The position numbers were made by a program, and so were the translations under genes. A stretch of DNA of 64,000 nucleotides, from NCBI RefSeq assembly GCF_000518265.1, contig NZ_JADG01000019.1, forward strand, positions 1 through 64,000, in the 5' to 3' direction. This document shows, in pieces, positions 32,895 to 42,743 of this stretch. How positions within the stretch are numbered: the first letter of the stretch is position 1; each line of letters opens with the position of its first letter. Source of the DNA: Actinomadura oligospora ATCC 43269. Lineage in GTDB: Bacteria > Actinomycetota > Actinomycetes > Streptosporangiales > Streptosporangiaceae. The notes beneath the pieces are model-generated. The model saw nothing but the letters and a program-made list of their open reading frames with translations. It searched no databases and was not told where the DNA came from.

Positions 32895-34622
32895 ATGTCC
32901 GCGATGTCGGAGGAGAGCCGCGCCCGCCCGGGGACGCGCGCGCAGCCACCCGGCGCGCGGACCGGGACGCATGCGCTGCCACCCGTCCGAATGTCCTCAC
33001 GCCCGCAACCGCCCCCCTCCGCCGAGCCGCGCGCGCAGGCGTCCCCTTCCCCGGGGGCCCGCCCGCAGGCGTCCGCCCACCCGGGAGCCCGAGCGCAGGC
33101 GCCCGTCCAGCGGGAACGGGCGTCGGCCCGGCCCGGGACGCGGCCACCGCCGCCGCCCGTGCGGGGGGCGGCGCGGTCGGTGTTCGAGAGCCCGCCCCCG
33201 GGCGCGGAGCAGGAGGAGTCGCCGCGTGCGCGGACGGGACGGGCCTGGCGGGTGCTCGGCGTCCTGTCGGTGATCACGTCGCTCGTCCTGGTGGCCGGGA
33301 GCATCACCGCGTACATGCTCTGGCGCCGGATCGACGGGCAGATCGGGCGCGAGGACGTCACCGCGCAGCTGCCGCCGCACCGTCCGCCGAAGCTGAACGA
33401 CGCGATGAACATCCTGCTCATCGGCTCGGACTCGCGGATGGGCGCGAACTCCCGGTACGGGACCGAGGTCGGCGAACGCTCTGACACCACGATCCTGCTG
33501 CACCTGTCCCCGGGCGGGAACCAGGCCCTCGGCATCAGCTTCCCGCGCGACTCGATGGTCCGGATCCCCGACTGCAGGCGCAGGAACGGGTCGGTGATCC
33601 CGGGCCGCCTTGACATGATCAACTCGGCGTTCGCGCTGGGCGGGTCCGCCTGCACCTGGGCCACGGTCGAGTCGCTGACCAGGATCCACATCGACCACTT
33701 CGTGAAGGTCGACTTCACCGGCTTCAAGCGCGTCGTGGACGCCCTCGGCGGCGTCGAGATCTGCGTCCCGCGCCGCATCGACGACCCGAAGGCCGAACTG
33801 CACCTGCGCCGTGGCCGCCAGACCGTGCGCGGCGACCAGGCCCTCGGCTACGTCCGCACCCGGTACGTCCTCGGGGACGGCTCGGACCTCGGCCGCATCC
33901 GCCGCCAGCAGCAGTTCATGGCCTCGGTCGTCAAGAAGGCCACCGACAAGGGCATGCTCAAGGACCCGGGCCGGGTCTACGCGTTCCTCTCCGCGGTCGC
34001 GAGGTCCATCAAGGTGGACCGGGAGTTCACCATGCAGGCGATGGAGAAGACCGCGAGCGGCCTGCGCGGGATGAGCGCGGGCAAGGTCCGCTTCGTGACC
34101 GTCCCGGTCGAGGCGTACCCGGCCGACAGGAACCGCGTCCAGTTCAACGCCGCCCAGGCCGAACCCCTCTTCCGGGCGATCCGCGACGACAACGCCCCAC
34201 CCGCCCCGCCGGCGCCCGCCCCCGGAGGCCCCGGCAAGCCGGGCGGCCCGCCGAAGCCCGTCACGCCCGCCCAGGTCAGGGTCACCGTCCTCAACGCGAC
34301 GACCGAACAGGGCCTCGCCGGACGCGTCGGCGACCGCCTCAAGGCCCGCGGCTTCCAGATCGTCCGGACCGGCACGAAGAAGAGCGGCTCGCACGCGAAG
34401 ACCGAGATCGTCTTCGGCCTGGGCGCCCGCGACCAGGCGGCCGTCCTCGCCGCCGCCGTCCCCGGCCATCCGCCGCGACGGGACCTGCGCCTGAAACCCG
34501 GCACCGTCTACCTGGTCATCGGCACCGACGGCGCGACCGTCGGCCGGACCGTCCACCGCCCCGTCCCCAAGATCGCCGGCGAGATCCGCGCCGACCGCGA
34601 CGCCTGCGGACAACAGGGCTGA
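32895..34622 (+). CDS. LytR-CpsA-Psr (LCP) family wall-polymer ligase
   Basis: 575 residues from ATG 32895 (a second ATG at 32904 is equally possible; neither has a strong ribosome site). A Pro/Arg-rich cytosolic arm (about 1-110), a transmembrane helix (about 115-140), then the LCP domain with NILLIGSDSR, GISFPRDSMV, RLDMINSAFALGG and GYVRTRY motifs. A C-terminal LytR_C domain (VRVTVLNATTEQGLAGRVG) completes it. LCP enzymes transfer lipid-linked polymers such as arabinogalactan to peptidoglycan. It heads the envelope block, so attaching the galactan made downstream is a reasonable inference. Confidence 0.88.
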   Translation: MSAMSEESRARPGTRAQPPGARTGTHALPPVRMSSRPQPPPSAEPRAQASPSPGARPQASAHPGARAQAPVQRERASARPGTRPPPPPVRGAARSVFESPPPGAEQEESPRARTGRAWRVLGVLSVITSLVLVAGSITAYMLWRRIDGQIGREDVTAQLPPHRPPKLNDAMNILLIGSDSRMGANSRYGTEVGERSDTTILLHLSPGGNQALGISFPRDSMVRIPDCRRRNGSVIPGRLDMINSAFALGGSACTWATVESLTRIHIDHFVKVDFTGFKRVVDALGGVEICVPRRIDDPKAELHLRRGRQTVRGDQALGYVRTRYVLGDGSDLGRIRRQQQFMASVVKKATDKGMLKDPGRVYAFLSAVARSIKVDREFTMQAMEKTASGLRGMSAGKVRFVTVPVEAYPADRNRVQFNAAQAEPLFRAIRDDNAPPAPPAPAPGGPGKPGGPPKPVTPAQVRVTVLNATTEQGLAGRVGDRLKARGFQIVRTGTKKSGSHAKTEIVFGLGARDQAAVLAAAVPGHPPRRDLRLKPGTVYLVIGTDGATVGRTVHRPVPKIAGEIRADRDACGQQG

Positions 34623-34727
34623 GTTCCTGGAAATTGACTCACAAGGTTCACTCCCGACACGAACCGGAACAGCCGTTTGGGGGTATCTTGTCCGCGCGCC
34701 CCACTCCTCACCCCCGTCGCGAGAGTC

Positions 34728-35651
34728 ATGCCCATCGAGCCCTTCTGCCTGCTCATGACCGTGTACGGCGGTGACCGTCCGGAGTACCTCCGGGACGCCT
34801 TCCGCAGCGCGGTCCATGACCAGGTCCTCCGACCGGACCAGGTCGTCCTCGTCCAGGACGGTCCCGTCGCGCCGGACCTGGCGGCGTGCCTCGAGGAACT
34901 GGTGACGACCAGCCCCGTCGAGGTGACCTTCGTCCGCATCGAGGTCAACCGGGGGCTCGGCCCCGCCCTCGACCTCGGGCTCTCCGCCTGCAGGCACGAC
35001 ATCGTCGCCCGCATGGACGCCGACGACGTCGCGATGCCGCACCGTTTCGCGGTCCAGGTCCCGATCGTCCGGGACGGCGCGGACCTGGTCGGCGCGGGCC
35101 TGCTGGAGTTCGGCGCGTCGCTGGAGGACGTCGTCGGGCTGCGCACGCCGCCGAGCAGCCCGGCCGACATCAGCCGCTACGCCCGGCTGCACGACCCGTT
35201 CAACCATCCGACCGTCGTGTACCGGCGGCGCGCGGTGAGCGCGGCGGGCGGCTACGGCGACCTGCCGCTGATGGAGGACTACTGGCTGTTCGTCCGCATG
35301 ATCGCGAACGGCGCGCGGGTGGTGAACGTCGCCGAGCCGCTCGTCTACTACCGGGTCGGGGACGGCGCGTACGAGCGCCGCGGCGGCCGTGACCTGCTCC
35401 GGTCCGAGCTGCGCCTGCAGCGCGAGATGTACCGCGCCGGACACCTCACGCGTCCGCAGTACGTCCGCAACCTCGTGGTGCGCGGCGGCTACCGGTTCGT
35501 TCCGACCTCGATCCGCCGTCCGGTCTACCGGCTGGTCGTCGCCCCCTACGGCGCCCGCCGCAACCGTGCGCGCGCGAAGGCGGACCAGGAGACCTCGCCC
35601 GCCATCAACCCCGCACCGCAGTCCTCGCCCCCGGCCGATCCCGTCCTCTGA
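34728..35651 (+). CDS. GT2 family glycosyltransferase
   Basis: 307 residues. GT-A fold pattern: FCLLMTVYGGDRPEYLRDAF, QVVLVQDGP, NRGLGPALDLGL, and the metal-binding MDADD at about 92-96. The acceptor loop PLMEDYWLFVRM carries the catalytic acidic residue. AmsE-like family. ATG 34728 is chosen as the first Met of the fold; upstream in-frame codons are poor. Follows the LCP gene after 105 bases. The sugar and acceptor are unknown; wall polysaccharide is likely from context. Confidence 0.82.
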   Translation: MPIEPFCLLMTVYGGDRPEYLRDAFRSAVHDQVLRPDQVVLVQDGPVAPDLAACLEELVTTSPVEVTFVRIEVNRGLGPALDLGLSACRHDIVARMDADDVAMPHRFAVQVPIVRDGADLVGAGLLEFGASLEDVVGLRTPPSSPADISRYARLHDPFNHPTVVYRRRAVSAAGGYGDLPLMEDYWLFVRMIANGARVVNVAEPLVYYRVGDGAYERRGGRDLLRSELRLQREMYRAGHLTRPQYVRNLVVRGGYRFVPTSIRRPVYRLVVAPYGARRNRARAKADQETSPAINPAPQSSPPADPVL

Positions 35652-35696
35652 GGCTGACGCCGGACGTCGCGGCCGGGGCGCGGCCCGGGGCGGACC

Positions 35697-38600
35697 TCAG
35701 TCCTGAGTCCGGGTCCAGAGGACGGGCTGGTCACCGGAGTCGTTCACCGAGCGGCCGACGCCGACGAGCCTGTCGCCGACCGGCGCGAGCCCGGTGATGC
35801 GCTGGTCGCCGGCACCGCTCAGACCGGAGCCCTTGGCGTCGCTCGCGGTCCAGCTCTTCCCGTCGGCCGAGCTCAGCGCGATCACGTCGCCCGAGCCGTC
35901 CGAGCCCATGGTGCCGGTTCCCGCGAAACCCTTCGGACCGGCGGTGAGCGCGGTGACGACCAGCCCGGCGCGACCGCCCGGAGCGGGCAGCGGGCTCCAG
36001 TTCGCGCCGCCGTCGGACGACACGAACCCGAGCCATTCCTGACCCTTCGGCGTCTTCGCGAATCCGGTCGCGACGAGCGTGGCGCCGTGCGCCGCGACCT
36101 CCTCCAGGCGCCCCTCGGCGATCCCGGACGGGAGCGGCAGCTGGCGCAGCCGCCACTGCCTGCCGTCGGACGAGGTCCACACGCCGGGCCGGTCGCCGCC
36201 GTTGGCCAGGTGGACGCCGCCGACCGCCGTGTACCCCGACGAACCGGCGGTGACGTCCGCCATCCAGCGGCTGTCGCGGCCCGCCGTGAGGTCCCAGCGT
36301 CCCGCGCCGCGTCCGCGCTCCCAGCGGGAGAGGTCGGCGGAGAACCAGGTCGCGGCCGAGGTGCCCTCCGCGCCGACGATCACATAGCCGGACGGCCCCG
36401 CGGCCACGGCGGCCGTCGCCGGCTGCGCCGACCCCGCGCCCCGGAAGGCGGGAGCGCCGTCGGCGGCCGTCCATCCGGTTCCGTCCGTCGAGGTGGTGAC
36501 GAGCGGGTGGTTCTGGTCCGAGCCGACCGCGACCCATCCCTTCGCGCCGCCCGCCACGCCGTCGAGTCGCTGCGAGCCCGTCCGGGTGAACGCCGAGCCC
36601 TGGCCCGTGGCGGTACGCCAGGTGGAGCCGTCCGTGGAGACCCACGCGGCGGCGTCCCCGCCCGAGCTGCCGACCGCGACCGCGCGGCCGGACCCGGCCC
36701 CGATCGCCGTCACGGTGCGGTCGCGGTGCAGGGCCCCGGGCACCCTGGCCAGGTCGATCTCCCGGGCGGTGCCGCCCTCCCAGACCGCCAGCAGCGCGTC
36801 GCCGTCACCGCCGTCCGGGCGGCGGCCGACCGCGACCGCGTGCCCGCCGACCGACGCCGCGTCCTCGACGACCTGCCCGGACCGCGCGGCGAGCGGCCCG
36901 GCGTCCTGCCAGGACATGCCGTCGGAGCTGCGGGACACCAGCAGGCTGCCGCCCCGGTCGATCAGCGCGGAGTAGCCCTGCGCGTCGCCGAGCAGCCGGA
37001 TCGTCTCCTGGTAGCCGCCGGGCGCGAGCCGCCCCGCCTGCTTCCAGGACGTCCCGTCGGGCGAGGTGAACACCTGGCCGAAGTTCCGGCCGCCCTGGTT
37101 GACCTCGCGGACGGCGACGAACCCGGCCGGGCCGCCGCCGACGACCAGGCCGTGCGAGCCCTTCGGCGCGGGGGCGTCGGCGGCCGTCCAGGTCCGTCCG
37201 CCGTCGCTGGAGCGCCACAGCCGCCGGATGCCGCCCTTCTTCGGGTCGGGGGTGACGAGGCTCTCCATGACGACCGACTTGTCGGTGGCGACCGCCTCGA
37301 GGAGCCGCACCGCGCCCTTGCGGATGGTCATGCCGATCTGCCGGACGCCCCGGCGCGCCTCCCAGGACGTGCCGTCCGACGACACCCACACCACCGGCTG
37401 GGCGTCGGACTGGTCGCCCTTCACCGAGGTCTCGCCGACGGCCACGTAACCGGTCGCGGTCGCGGCAATCCGCTGGACGTGGGCGTGCGGGCCGAACACG
37501 TCGCCGACCGCGTCGGGACGGCGCTGCCAGGTCCGGCCGTCGGCGCTGGTCCACACGACGGCGGCGCCGCCGGGCCGGGTGCCGACGGCGACCCAGCCGC
37601 GGGCGGACCCGCCGACCACGCGCGGGACCTCGCCGCGTCCGGGCGTCGCGCCGTCCGAGCCGCGGACCGTCCCGGGCGCGAAGGTCCTGCCGCCGTCCGA
37701 GGACACCAGGAACAGGCCGCGGGCGCTCCGCGGGTCGCTCTCGCCGCCGACCGCGATCACGGTCGACCCGGACGAGGCGACCCCGGCGAGCTCCTGGTCA
37801 CGGCCGTCCGATCCGGCGCCGCCGGACAGGGGGAACGCCGCGTCGCCGACGCGCGCGCCGTCCTTGGCGTCGTCACCGCCACCGCCGCCGAATTTGACGA
37901 ACGCGAACACGCCGCCCGCGGCGACGGCCGCCAGGGCCAGACCACCGGCTCCGAACACGAGCGCCTTGCGGCCCGCGCCTCCGCCCTCGGACTTGGTCTT
38001 GGACTTGTTCTTCTTCTGCTTCTTGCCGCTCTTCTCCTTGCCCGGGGCGCCGCCGGCGGCCGGGTTCAGCCAGGGCTCGTCGAACTGAGGGGGCGGAGCG
38101 GCGGCGCCTTCGGGACGGGCCATGTCGAAGCGCGTGGCGTCCGGCCGGGGGATGTCGTTCTGCGTCACATCGCGCGGCGGGGACGACGAGAGCGCGCCCG
38201 GCGACGGACGGCGGTCCGGGATCTCCTGCGCGAAGGGGAACGGCTCGGCGGCCGTGGGCTTCGCCGCGGGGATCTCCTGGGCCCAGGGGAAGGGCTCGGC
38301 CGCGGGCGTCTGGGGGGACGGAGTCTCCGGCGCGAGCGGGAACGGCTGCGCCGCGGGGATCTGCTGGGCGTACGGGAACGGGTCCGACGCGGCCGGCGGC
38401 GCGGTGGGAGGCTGCGCGGCGGGCGACGGCGCGGCGGCGTGGGGCGCGGCGAGAGGCTGCTCGGGTTGAGGGTGCTGGGCCGGGGGCCGCTGCGCGGGAG
38501 GCTCGGGCGCCTGGGGCGCCGGTGGCACTTCCTGCGCGTAGGGGAAGGAGCCGGGCAGATCAGGCAGCAGCCCGGCGTCCGGACCCGCGCCCGGCCCGAA

Positions 38601-38723
38601 CGGGTCCTGCGGGTCCTGCCAGTGCGGGGGAGGAGGGGCGTCCGGGGCCTGCCAGCCGGCCTCCTCGCGCTCCCGGTCGTCGTCCGGCCGCTGGTTCGGA
38701 GTGCCGGGTGAAGTCACGCCCAT
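35697..38723 (-). CDS. Membrane-anchored Asp-box (BNR) beta-propeller protein
   Basis: 1008 residues. About 1-228: Pro/Gln/Ala-rich cytosolic arm with repeated PFPYAQ(Q/E)IP motifs. About 229-247: Lys cluster. About 252-278: transmembrane helix. The remainder is about twelve Asp-box repeats of the S-x-D-G-x-x-W type (SSDGGRTF, TSADGRTW, SSDGTSWE, STDGSTWR, SSDGRQWR and so on). Such repeats form sialidase-like six- to eight-bladed propellers, here probably two. No Arg triad or other catalytic signature is evident, so carbohydrate binding or scaffolding is more likely than hydrolysis. Convergent with the GT2 gene. Confidence 0.75.
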   Translation of the reverse strand: MGVTSPGTPNQRPDDDREREEAGWQAPDAPPPPHWQDPQDPFGPGAGPDAGLLPDLPGSFPYAQEVPPAPQAPEPPAQRPPAQHPQPEQPLAAPHAAAPSPAAQPPTAPPAASDPFPYAQQIPAAQPFPLAPETPSPQTPAAEPFPWAQEIPAAKPTAAEPFPFAQEIPDRRPSPGALSSSPPRDVTQNDIPRPDATRFDMARPEGAAAPPPQFDEPWLNPAAGGAPGKEKSGKKQKKNKSKTKSEGGGAGRKALVFGAGGLALAAVAAGGVFAFVKFGGGGGDDAKDGARVGDAAFPLSGGAGSDGRDQELAGVASSGSTVIAVGGESDPRSARGLFLVSSDGGRTFAPGTVRGSDGATPGRGEVPRVVGGSARGWVAVGTRPGGAAVVWTSADGRTWQRRPDAVGDVFGPHAHVQRIAATATGYVAVGETSVKGDQSDAQPVVWVSSDGTSWEARRGVRQIGMTIRKGAVRLLEAVATDKSVVMESLVTPDPKKGGIRRLWRSSDGGRTWTAADAPAPKGSHGLVVGGGPAGFVAVREVNQGGRNFGQVFTSPDGTSWKQAGRLAPGGYQETIRLLGDAQGYSALIDRGGSLLVSRSSDGMSWQDAGPLAARSGQVVEDAASVGGHAVAVGRRPDGGDGDALLAVWEGGTAREIDLARVPGALHRDRTVTAIGAGSGRAVAVGSSGGDAAAWVSTDGSTWRTATGQGSAFTRTGSQRLDGVAGGAKGWVAVGSDQNHPLVTTSTDGTGWTAADGAPAFRGAGSAQPATAAVAAGPSGYVIVGAEGTSAATWFSADLSRWERGRGAGRWDLTAGRDSRWMADVTAGSSGYTAVGGVHLANGGDRPGVWTSSDGRQWRLRQLPLPSGIAEGRLEEVAAHGATLVATGFAKTPKGQEWLGFVSSDGGANWSPLPAPGGRAGLVVTALTAGPKGFAGTGTMGSDGSGDVIALSSADGKSWTASDAKGSGLSGAGDQRITGLAPVGDRLVGVGRSVNDSGDQPVLWTRTQD

Positions 38724-38798
38724 CTCCCTGGTCGCCTCGGTCGTCGCCCCCGGATCATAGCGAGGCGATCCGGATGAACGGGCATGGCTCGGGCGTGG

Positions 38799-40352
38799 TC
38801 AGCGACGTCGGGCGCGCTCAAGCAGCGTCAGGACGACCCCACCCGACCGCCACTCCCCGGCGTTCCGCCAGGGGCCTGCCCCGTCCAGCGCCGCCTTCCG
38901 CCGCGCGATGGGATCGCCCGGCCGCGAGCGGACGGCCCGCGTCGTCATCACCCACACCCGTCCGGCGGCCCGCAGCGCGGCCCGCGTGTCCTCGGGGCCG
39001 CGTTCCAGCCCCGTGTAGTTCCCGGCCCGCACCGGATCGACGACCAGCCCGGCGTCCCGCAGCCGCCGGAACGCGTCCGGGTACGCCGACGCGCCGAACC
39101 GGACGATGCCCGACATGTACAGGACGGCGTCCCCCGGCCTGGCCTGCCGCCGCACGACGTCCGCTGCGGAGCGCAGGTCGAGCCTGCTGTCCTCGCGCCG
39201 GATCTGCCCCTCCCGCGGCACGGTCAGGACGGCCAGCAGCACGACCATCGCCACCAGCGCCGTCACCCCGAGCCAGGGTCCGCACGTGCGGCGGCCGAAG
39301 CGCGCCAGCCGGGCCAGCCCGAGGCCGAGCAGCAGCGCCAGCGCGGGCACGCAGAAGAACACGTACCGGGTGAGGAACAACGGGGTGCCGACCAGCGACC
39401 ACGCCACCAACGCCACAGGCGGAAGCACCAGCCACGGGACGGCTAGCGCCGTCGCGGGCACACCGCCAGGCCCCGGGCGGCGTCCGGTGACGGCCCCCGC
39501 GCCCGCGAGCAGCAGGACCGGCAGGATCATCGACGTGGACCCGGCGAGGAACTCGACCAGGTCGACCAGCGTGGCCGCGTCGGGCCGCTGGAGCCAGTCC
39601 ACCTGCTGCCGCTGGTCCGCCGCAGCCAGGATGAACGGGGTCAGCCCGGTGAACGCCGCGACGGCGGCCGTCGCCCAGCGCCACCACAGCGCCGTGTTCC
39701 GGCGGCGTGTGAGCGCGAGGGTCACCAGATGCGCCGGAACCAGCAGCAGCGCGGCCAGGTTCAGCAGGCCGAGCAGCAGCACCGCCGCCGTGTAGGCCGC
39801 GAGCCAGGGCCCGCGCCGGCGGACGTCGTCCGACGCCGCGCGGACCAGGAGATAGGACGCAAGCACGGCCACGGCCGCGACCAGCGCGAAGGGCCGCGCC
39901 TCCTGCGCGTACCGGGAGACGGTGGCGAGGCCGCCGAAGGCGAGGCCGGACGCCAGCCCGGCGGTGGTCCCGGCGAGCCGGCGACCGAGCGCCACCAGCC
40001 CGGCGGCGGTCGCGGCGGCGGCGAGCGCGCTCGGCGTCCGCAGGGACCACTCGCCGAGGCCGAACGCCTCCGCCCAGGGCCTCATCAGCAGGTAGTACGC
40101 CGCGTGCACCAGGTCCTGCCGGTCGAGGACGCGCGTCATGTCCGGAAGCGGACGTCCGACCGCGCTCACCGTCGCCGCCTCGTCCGTCCAGTAGGACGGC
40201 CGTCCGAGCCCGACGAGCACGACCCCCAGCGTCACGACGGCGGCGGCGAGCGGAGCGGCCAATCCGGTGAGCGAGGAAACGAACCCGGGGGTCGTCCGCG
40301 CGCCGGTGACGGGGAGTTCCGCCGCGTCCGGCGGGCGCGTGGTCAGTGTCAT
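38799..40352 (-). CDS. GT-C fold membrane glycosyltransferase (GT39/ArnT-like)
   Basis: 517 residues with about ten transmembrane helices. The first outer loop has YWTDEAATVSAVGRPL with the Asp-Glu pair used as catalytic base in GT-C enzymes, and HAAYYLLMRPWAEAF follows. A C-terminal soluble part includes DAVLYMSGIVRFGASAYP. These enzymes use polyprenyl-phosphate sugars outside the membrane. The ATG at 40352 is chosen for its GAGG 7 bases upstream and because it lies 8 bases past the preceding stop; an upstream ATG would overlap that gene. Confidence 0.78.
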   Translation of the reverse strand: MTLTTRPPDAAELPVTGARTTPGFVSSLTGLAAPLAAAVVTLGVVLVGLGRPSYWTDEAATVSAVGRPLPDMTRVLDRQDLVHAAYYLLMRPWAEAFGLGEWSLRTPSALAAAATAAGLVALGRRLAGTTAGLASGLAFGGLATVSRYAQEARPFALVAAVAVLASYLLVRAASDDVRRRGPWLAAYTAAVLLLGLLNLAALLLVPAHLVTLALTRRRNTALWWRWATAAVAAFTGLTPFILAAADQRQQVDWLQRPDAATLVDLVEFLAGSTSMILPVLLLAGAGAVTGRRPGPGGVPATALAVPWLVLPPVALVAWSLVGTPLFLTRYVFFCVPALALLLGLGLARLARFGRRTCGPWLGVTALVAMVVLLAVLTVPREGQIRREDSRLDLRSAADVVRRQARPGDAVLYMSGIVRFGASAYPDAFRRLRDAGLVVDPVRAGNYTGLERGPEDTRAALRAAGRVWVMTTRAVRSRPGDPIARRKAALDGAGPWRNAGEWRSGGVVLTLLERARRR

Positions 40353-40359
40353 CGTGACC

Positions 40360-41331
40360 TCAATCGGAGCCGTCGGCGCTGCCTGGATCGTCCGTGCCGC
40401 CTCGATCACCCGCGACGCCCGCCTCGCGGAGCACCGCGCCGGTCGGGCGGGGACGGCCGAGCACCCCGGCCCGGACGCCCCGGGCCAGGGCGCGCCCGAG
40501 CACCGCCCGGTCGGAGGACCCGGCGAAAGTGCGCGACCAGCGGCGCAGGGTCGCCCCGGCGTACAGCGCCCGCTCCGCCGGGGCGAGCCCCGCGCTGCCG
40601 GTGAACAGCCAGATCTTGTTGCGGACCTCGTAGAAGAACCGGTCGCCCGGATCGTCGGACGCGTCGCCGAACGTCCGGGTCTTGTGCACCGCGACGCTGT
40701 CCGGGCAGTACAGCCCGCGCCGTCCGCGCAGCAGGCGGGTCGTGAACTCGAAGTCGTCGTTCCACAGGAAGTAGTCGGCGACCGGCAGCCCCCGCTCGCG
40801 GACCACGTCCGCGTCGACCAGGACCGACACGAACGACGCCGACCTGACCGGACGGCAGCCGACCGCGGCCGCGGCCTCGCGTTCGGCGGCCGAGACGCCG
40901 GGCTTGTCGCGCGGGGTGTTCATCGGGTGGTCGCGGCCGTCGGTCCACACGACCCGTCCGGCCACCAGCGCCGGCGCGTCGCCCGCGTACCGGTCCCGCG
41001 CCGCGACCAGGGCCGAGAGCGCGTCCGGCCGGGGGACGGTGTCGTCGTCCATCAGCCAGACCAGGGCGGCGTCGCGGGCCAGGGCGCGGGCGATCCCGGC
41101 GGCGAACCCGCCCGCGCCGCCGATGTTGCGCCCCGTCCGGACGACCTCCAGCGGGAACGGGTCGCCACCGGTGTCCCGGCGGGCGCGCAGGAACGCCTCG
41201 GTGTCGTCGGACGAGGCGTTGTCCACCACGATCACCGCGTCCGGCGGACGGGTCTGCGCCGCCACCGCGTCCAGCGCCTCGGCCAGCAGCTCCCGGCGGT
41301 CGTGGGTGACCAGGACGGCGACGACGGACAT
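40360..41331 (-). CDS. GT2 glycosyltransferase, GlfT1/rhamnosyl-like
   Basis: 323 residues. SVVAVLVTHDRRELLAEALD, VIVVDNASSDDTEAFLR, GRNIGGAGGFAAGIARAL and the metal motif WLMDDDTVPRPDAL (DDD at about 97-99) are characteristic of the galactofuranosyl/rhamnosyl GT2 group. The later FLWNDDFEFTTRLL carries the catalytic Asp/Glu region. Overlaps the sulfotransferase-like stop (ATGA) and is 8 bases from the GT-C gene, so three minus-strand genes form one operon. It may start galactan synthesis before the GlfT2-like enzyme; donor specificity is inference. Confidence 0.82.
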   Translation of the reverse strand: MSVVAVLVTHDRRELLAEALDAVAAQTRPPDAVIVVDNASSDDTEAFLRARRDTGGDPFPLEVVRTGRNIGGAGGFAAGIARALARDAALVWLMDDDTVPRPDALSALVAARDRYAGDAPALVAGRVVWTDGRDHPMNTPRDKPGVSAAEREAAAAVGCRPVRSASFVSVLVDADVVRERGLPVADYFLWNDDFEFTTRLLRGRRGLYCPDSVAVHKTRTFGDASDDPGDRFFYEVRNKIWLFTGSAGLAPAERALYAGATLRRWSRTFAGSSDRAVLGRALARGVRAGVLGRPRPTGAVLREAGVAGDRGGTDDPGSADGSD

Positions 41332-42617
41332 CAGCCGGCCGCGCGGCGCGTGAGGCGGGGCCTGACGCCGGGCTCGCCGGCCTCGCCGTCGGCGGGCGGG
41401 GGCGGCGGCTCGATGCCCTTGAGGCGTTCCACCATGTGCCAGTAGCCGACCCGGAGCCGCCAGACCGCCGGATTGCGTTCGCTCATGCGCCGGGCCGCCA
41501 GCTTGGGCAGCGCGGTCCCCCGCTGCTCGCGCAGTTCGGCGCTGAGCACCCCGACCTCCTGCCGCAGCCCGGCGATCCGGTCGAGCAGGGTGAGGATGGT
41601 GTGCGACGCGGCCTCCACGATCGCGTCCCGTTCCGGCGGCCGGTTCTCCTCGTCCGTGACGGCCTGCTCGGGCGGCAGCAGTTCGGCGAGGTCGCCCACG
41701 ACGTGCCATCCGGCCCGCCGGACGGCCTCGACCAGCTCCTTGGCCTGCACCTCGGCCCAGGCGCGCCGGTCGGCGGGCAGCCGGACACGGCCGGACGGGC
41801 CCTGCCCGGGCAGCACCTGCAACGCCAGCAGGTCGGTGACGAGCCGGTGGTACAGCCACATCGGGACGTCGTCGTCGACCGCGTTGTTGACCGCGCGGAG
41901 CAGTTCGGTCTCGGTCCAGCTCAGCGAGGAGTTCGGCCGTCCGGACCCGACGTCCACCGAGTCCGGGTCGATGCCGGTGAGCCCGGCGAACCGCTCCCAC
42001 AGCAGCGTCCGCGGAGCGTCCGGCCGGGGGACGGTCAGCACGTGCACCCGCTCCGGCGGAACGTGCGCCGACCAGCGGCCGAGCACCGCCGGGATGTCGT
42101 GGACGAGCCAGAACCACTCCGCGGCGGCCTCGTCGCGCGGGCCGTCGATCACCTCGTCGAGCCACTGCCCGAAGTCGTAGTGGAAGCGGTGCTTGACGTA
42201 CTCCTGCCATTCCGAGGGCAGCAGTCCGGCCAGATCGCGGGCCGAGTAGACGATGTGCACCGGCAGTGGGGCGAGCGAGCGCACCACGCGGGCGGCGGCG
42301 TCGGCGTCCGCGGCGCAGATGACCTCGTTGGAGATCACCGCGATCCGGGCGTCCGAGTCCTTGATCTCGGCGGCCATCGCGTCCCACGCGCCGGTCCAGT
42401 CGCCGCCCGGCTCGCCCTCCTCGGGGACCAGGCCGCGCAGGTCGCGGGTGGCGCGCACCTGCGCGTCGAACGATCCGCCGGGCAGCAGGACACCTTGTTC
42501 CGCGAGCACGCCGGGGTTGTCCCACAGCAGGCTCTGCAGGAACGTCGTGCCGCTCTTGGGCGCCCCGATGTGAAGGAAGACCGCGGGTCCGGACGCGTCG
42601 GAGGTGCCCTCGGCCAC
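41331..42617 (-). CDS. Sulfotransferase-like protein
   Basis: 428 residues. The 5'-phosphosulfate-binding loop is GAPKSGTT at 18-25, typical of PAPS-dependent sulfotransferases. The next helix (FLQSLLWDNPGVLAEQGVLL) and the segment VHIVYSARDLAGLLPSEWQE with SARD fit the 3'-phosphate site. About 330-380 is a coiled helix. I prefer GTG 42617 because GGGGAG lies 6 bases upstream; a TTG at 42644 gives nine more residues without a ribosome site. First gene of the minus-strand operon, divergent from glf, suggesting sulfation of the wall glycan or its precursor. Confidence 0.72.
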   Translation of the reverse strand: MAEGTSDASGPAVFLHIGAPKSGTTFLQSLLWDNPGVLAEQGVLLPGGSFDAQVRATRDLRGLVPEEGEPGGDWTGAWDAMAAEIKDSDARIAVISNEVICAADADAAARVVRSLAPLPVHIVYSARDLAGLLPSEWQEYVKHRFHYDFGQWLDEVIDGPRDEAAAEWFWLVHDIPAVLGRWSAHVPPERVHVLTVPRPDAPRTLLWERFAGLTGIDPDSVDVGSGRPNSSLSWTETELLRAVNNAVDDDVPMWLYHRLVTDLLALQVLPGQGPSGRVRLPADRRAWAEVQAKELVEAVRRAGWHVVGDLAELLPPEQAVTDEENRPPERDAIVEAASHTILTLLDRIAGLRQEVGVLSAELREQRGTALPKLAARRMSERNPAVWRLRVGYWHMVERLKGIEPPPPPADGEAGEPGVRPRLTRRAAG

Positions 42618-42743
42618 CGGAGTCTCCCCATTCCATACCGACAAACTTGGACGATTCTGTATCTTAACTACGCATCACTGATCGAGTGAGCAAAGCCCTC
42701 ATACGTCGCATGCGGCACGTGAACCGCCGTGGAAAGACGAGCC
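42618..42743. promoter_or_regulatory. Divergent promoter region between the sulfotransferase-like gene and glf
   Basis: 126 bases. The stretch 42640-42700 is unusually A/T-rich for this chromosome (GATTCTGTATCTTAACTACG), a sign of promoters in both directions. No single -35/-10 pair stands out. Confidence 0.4.
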
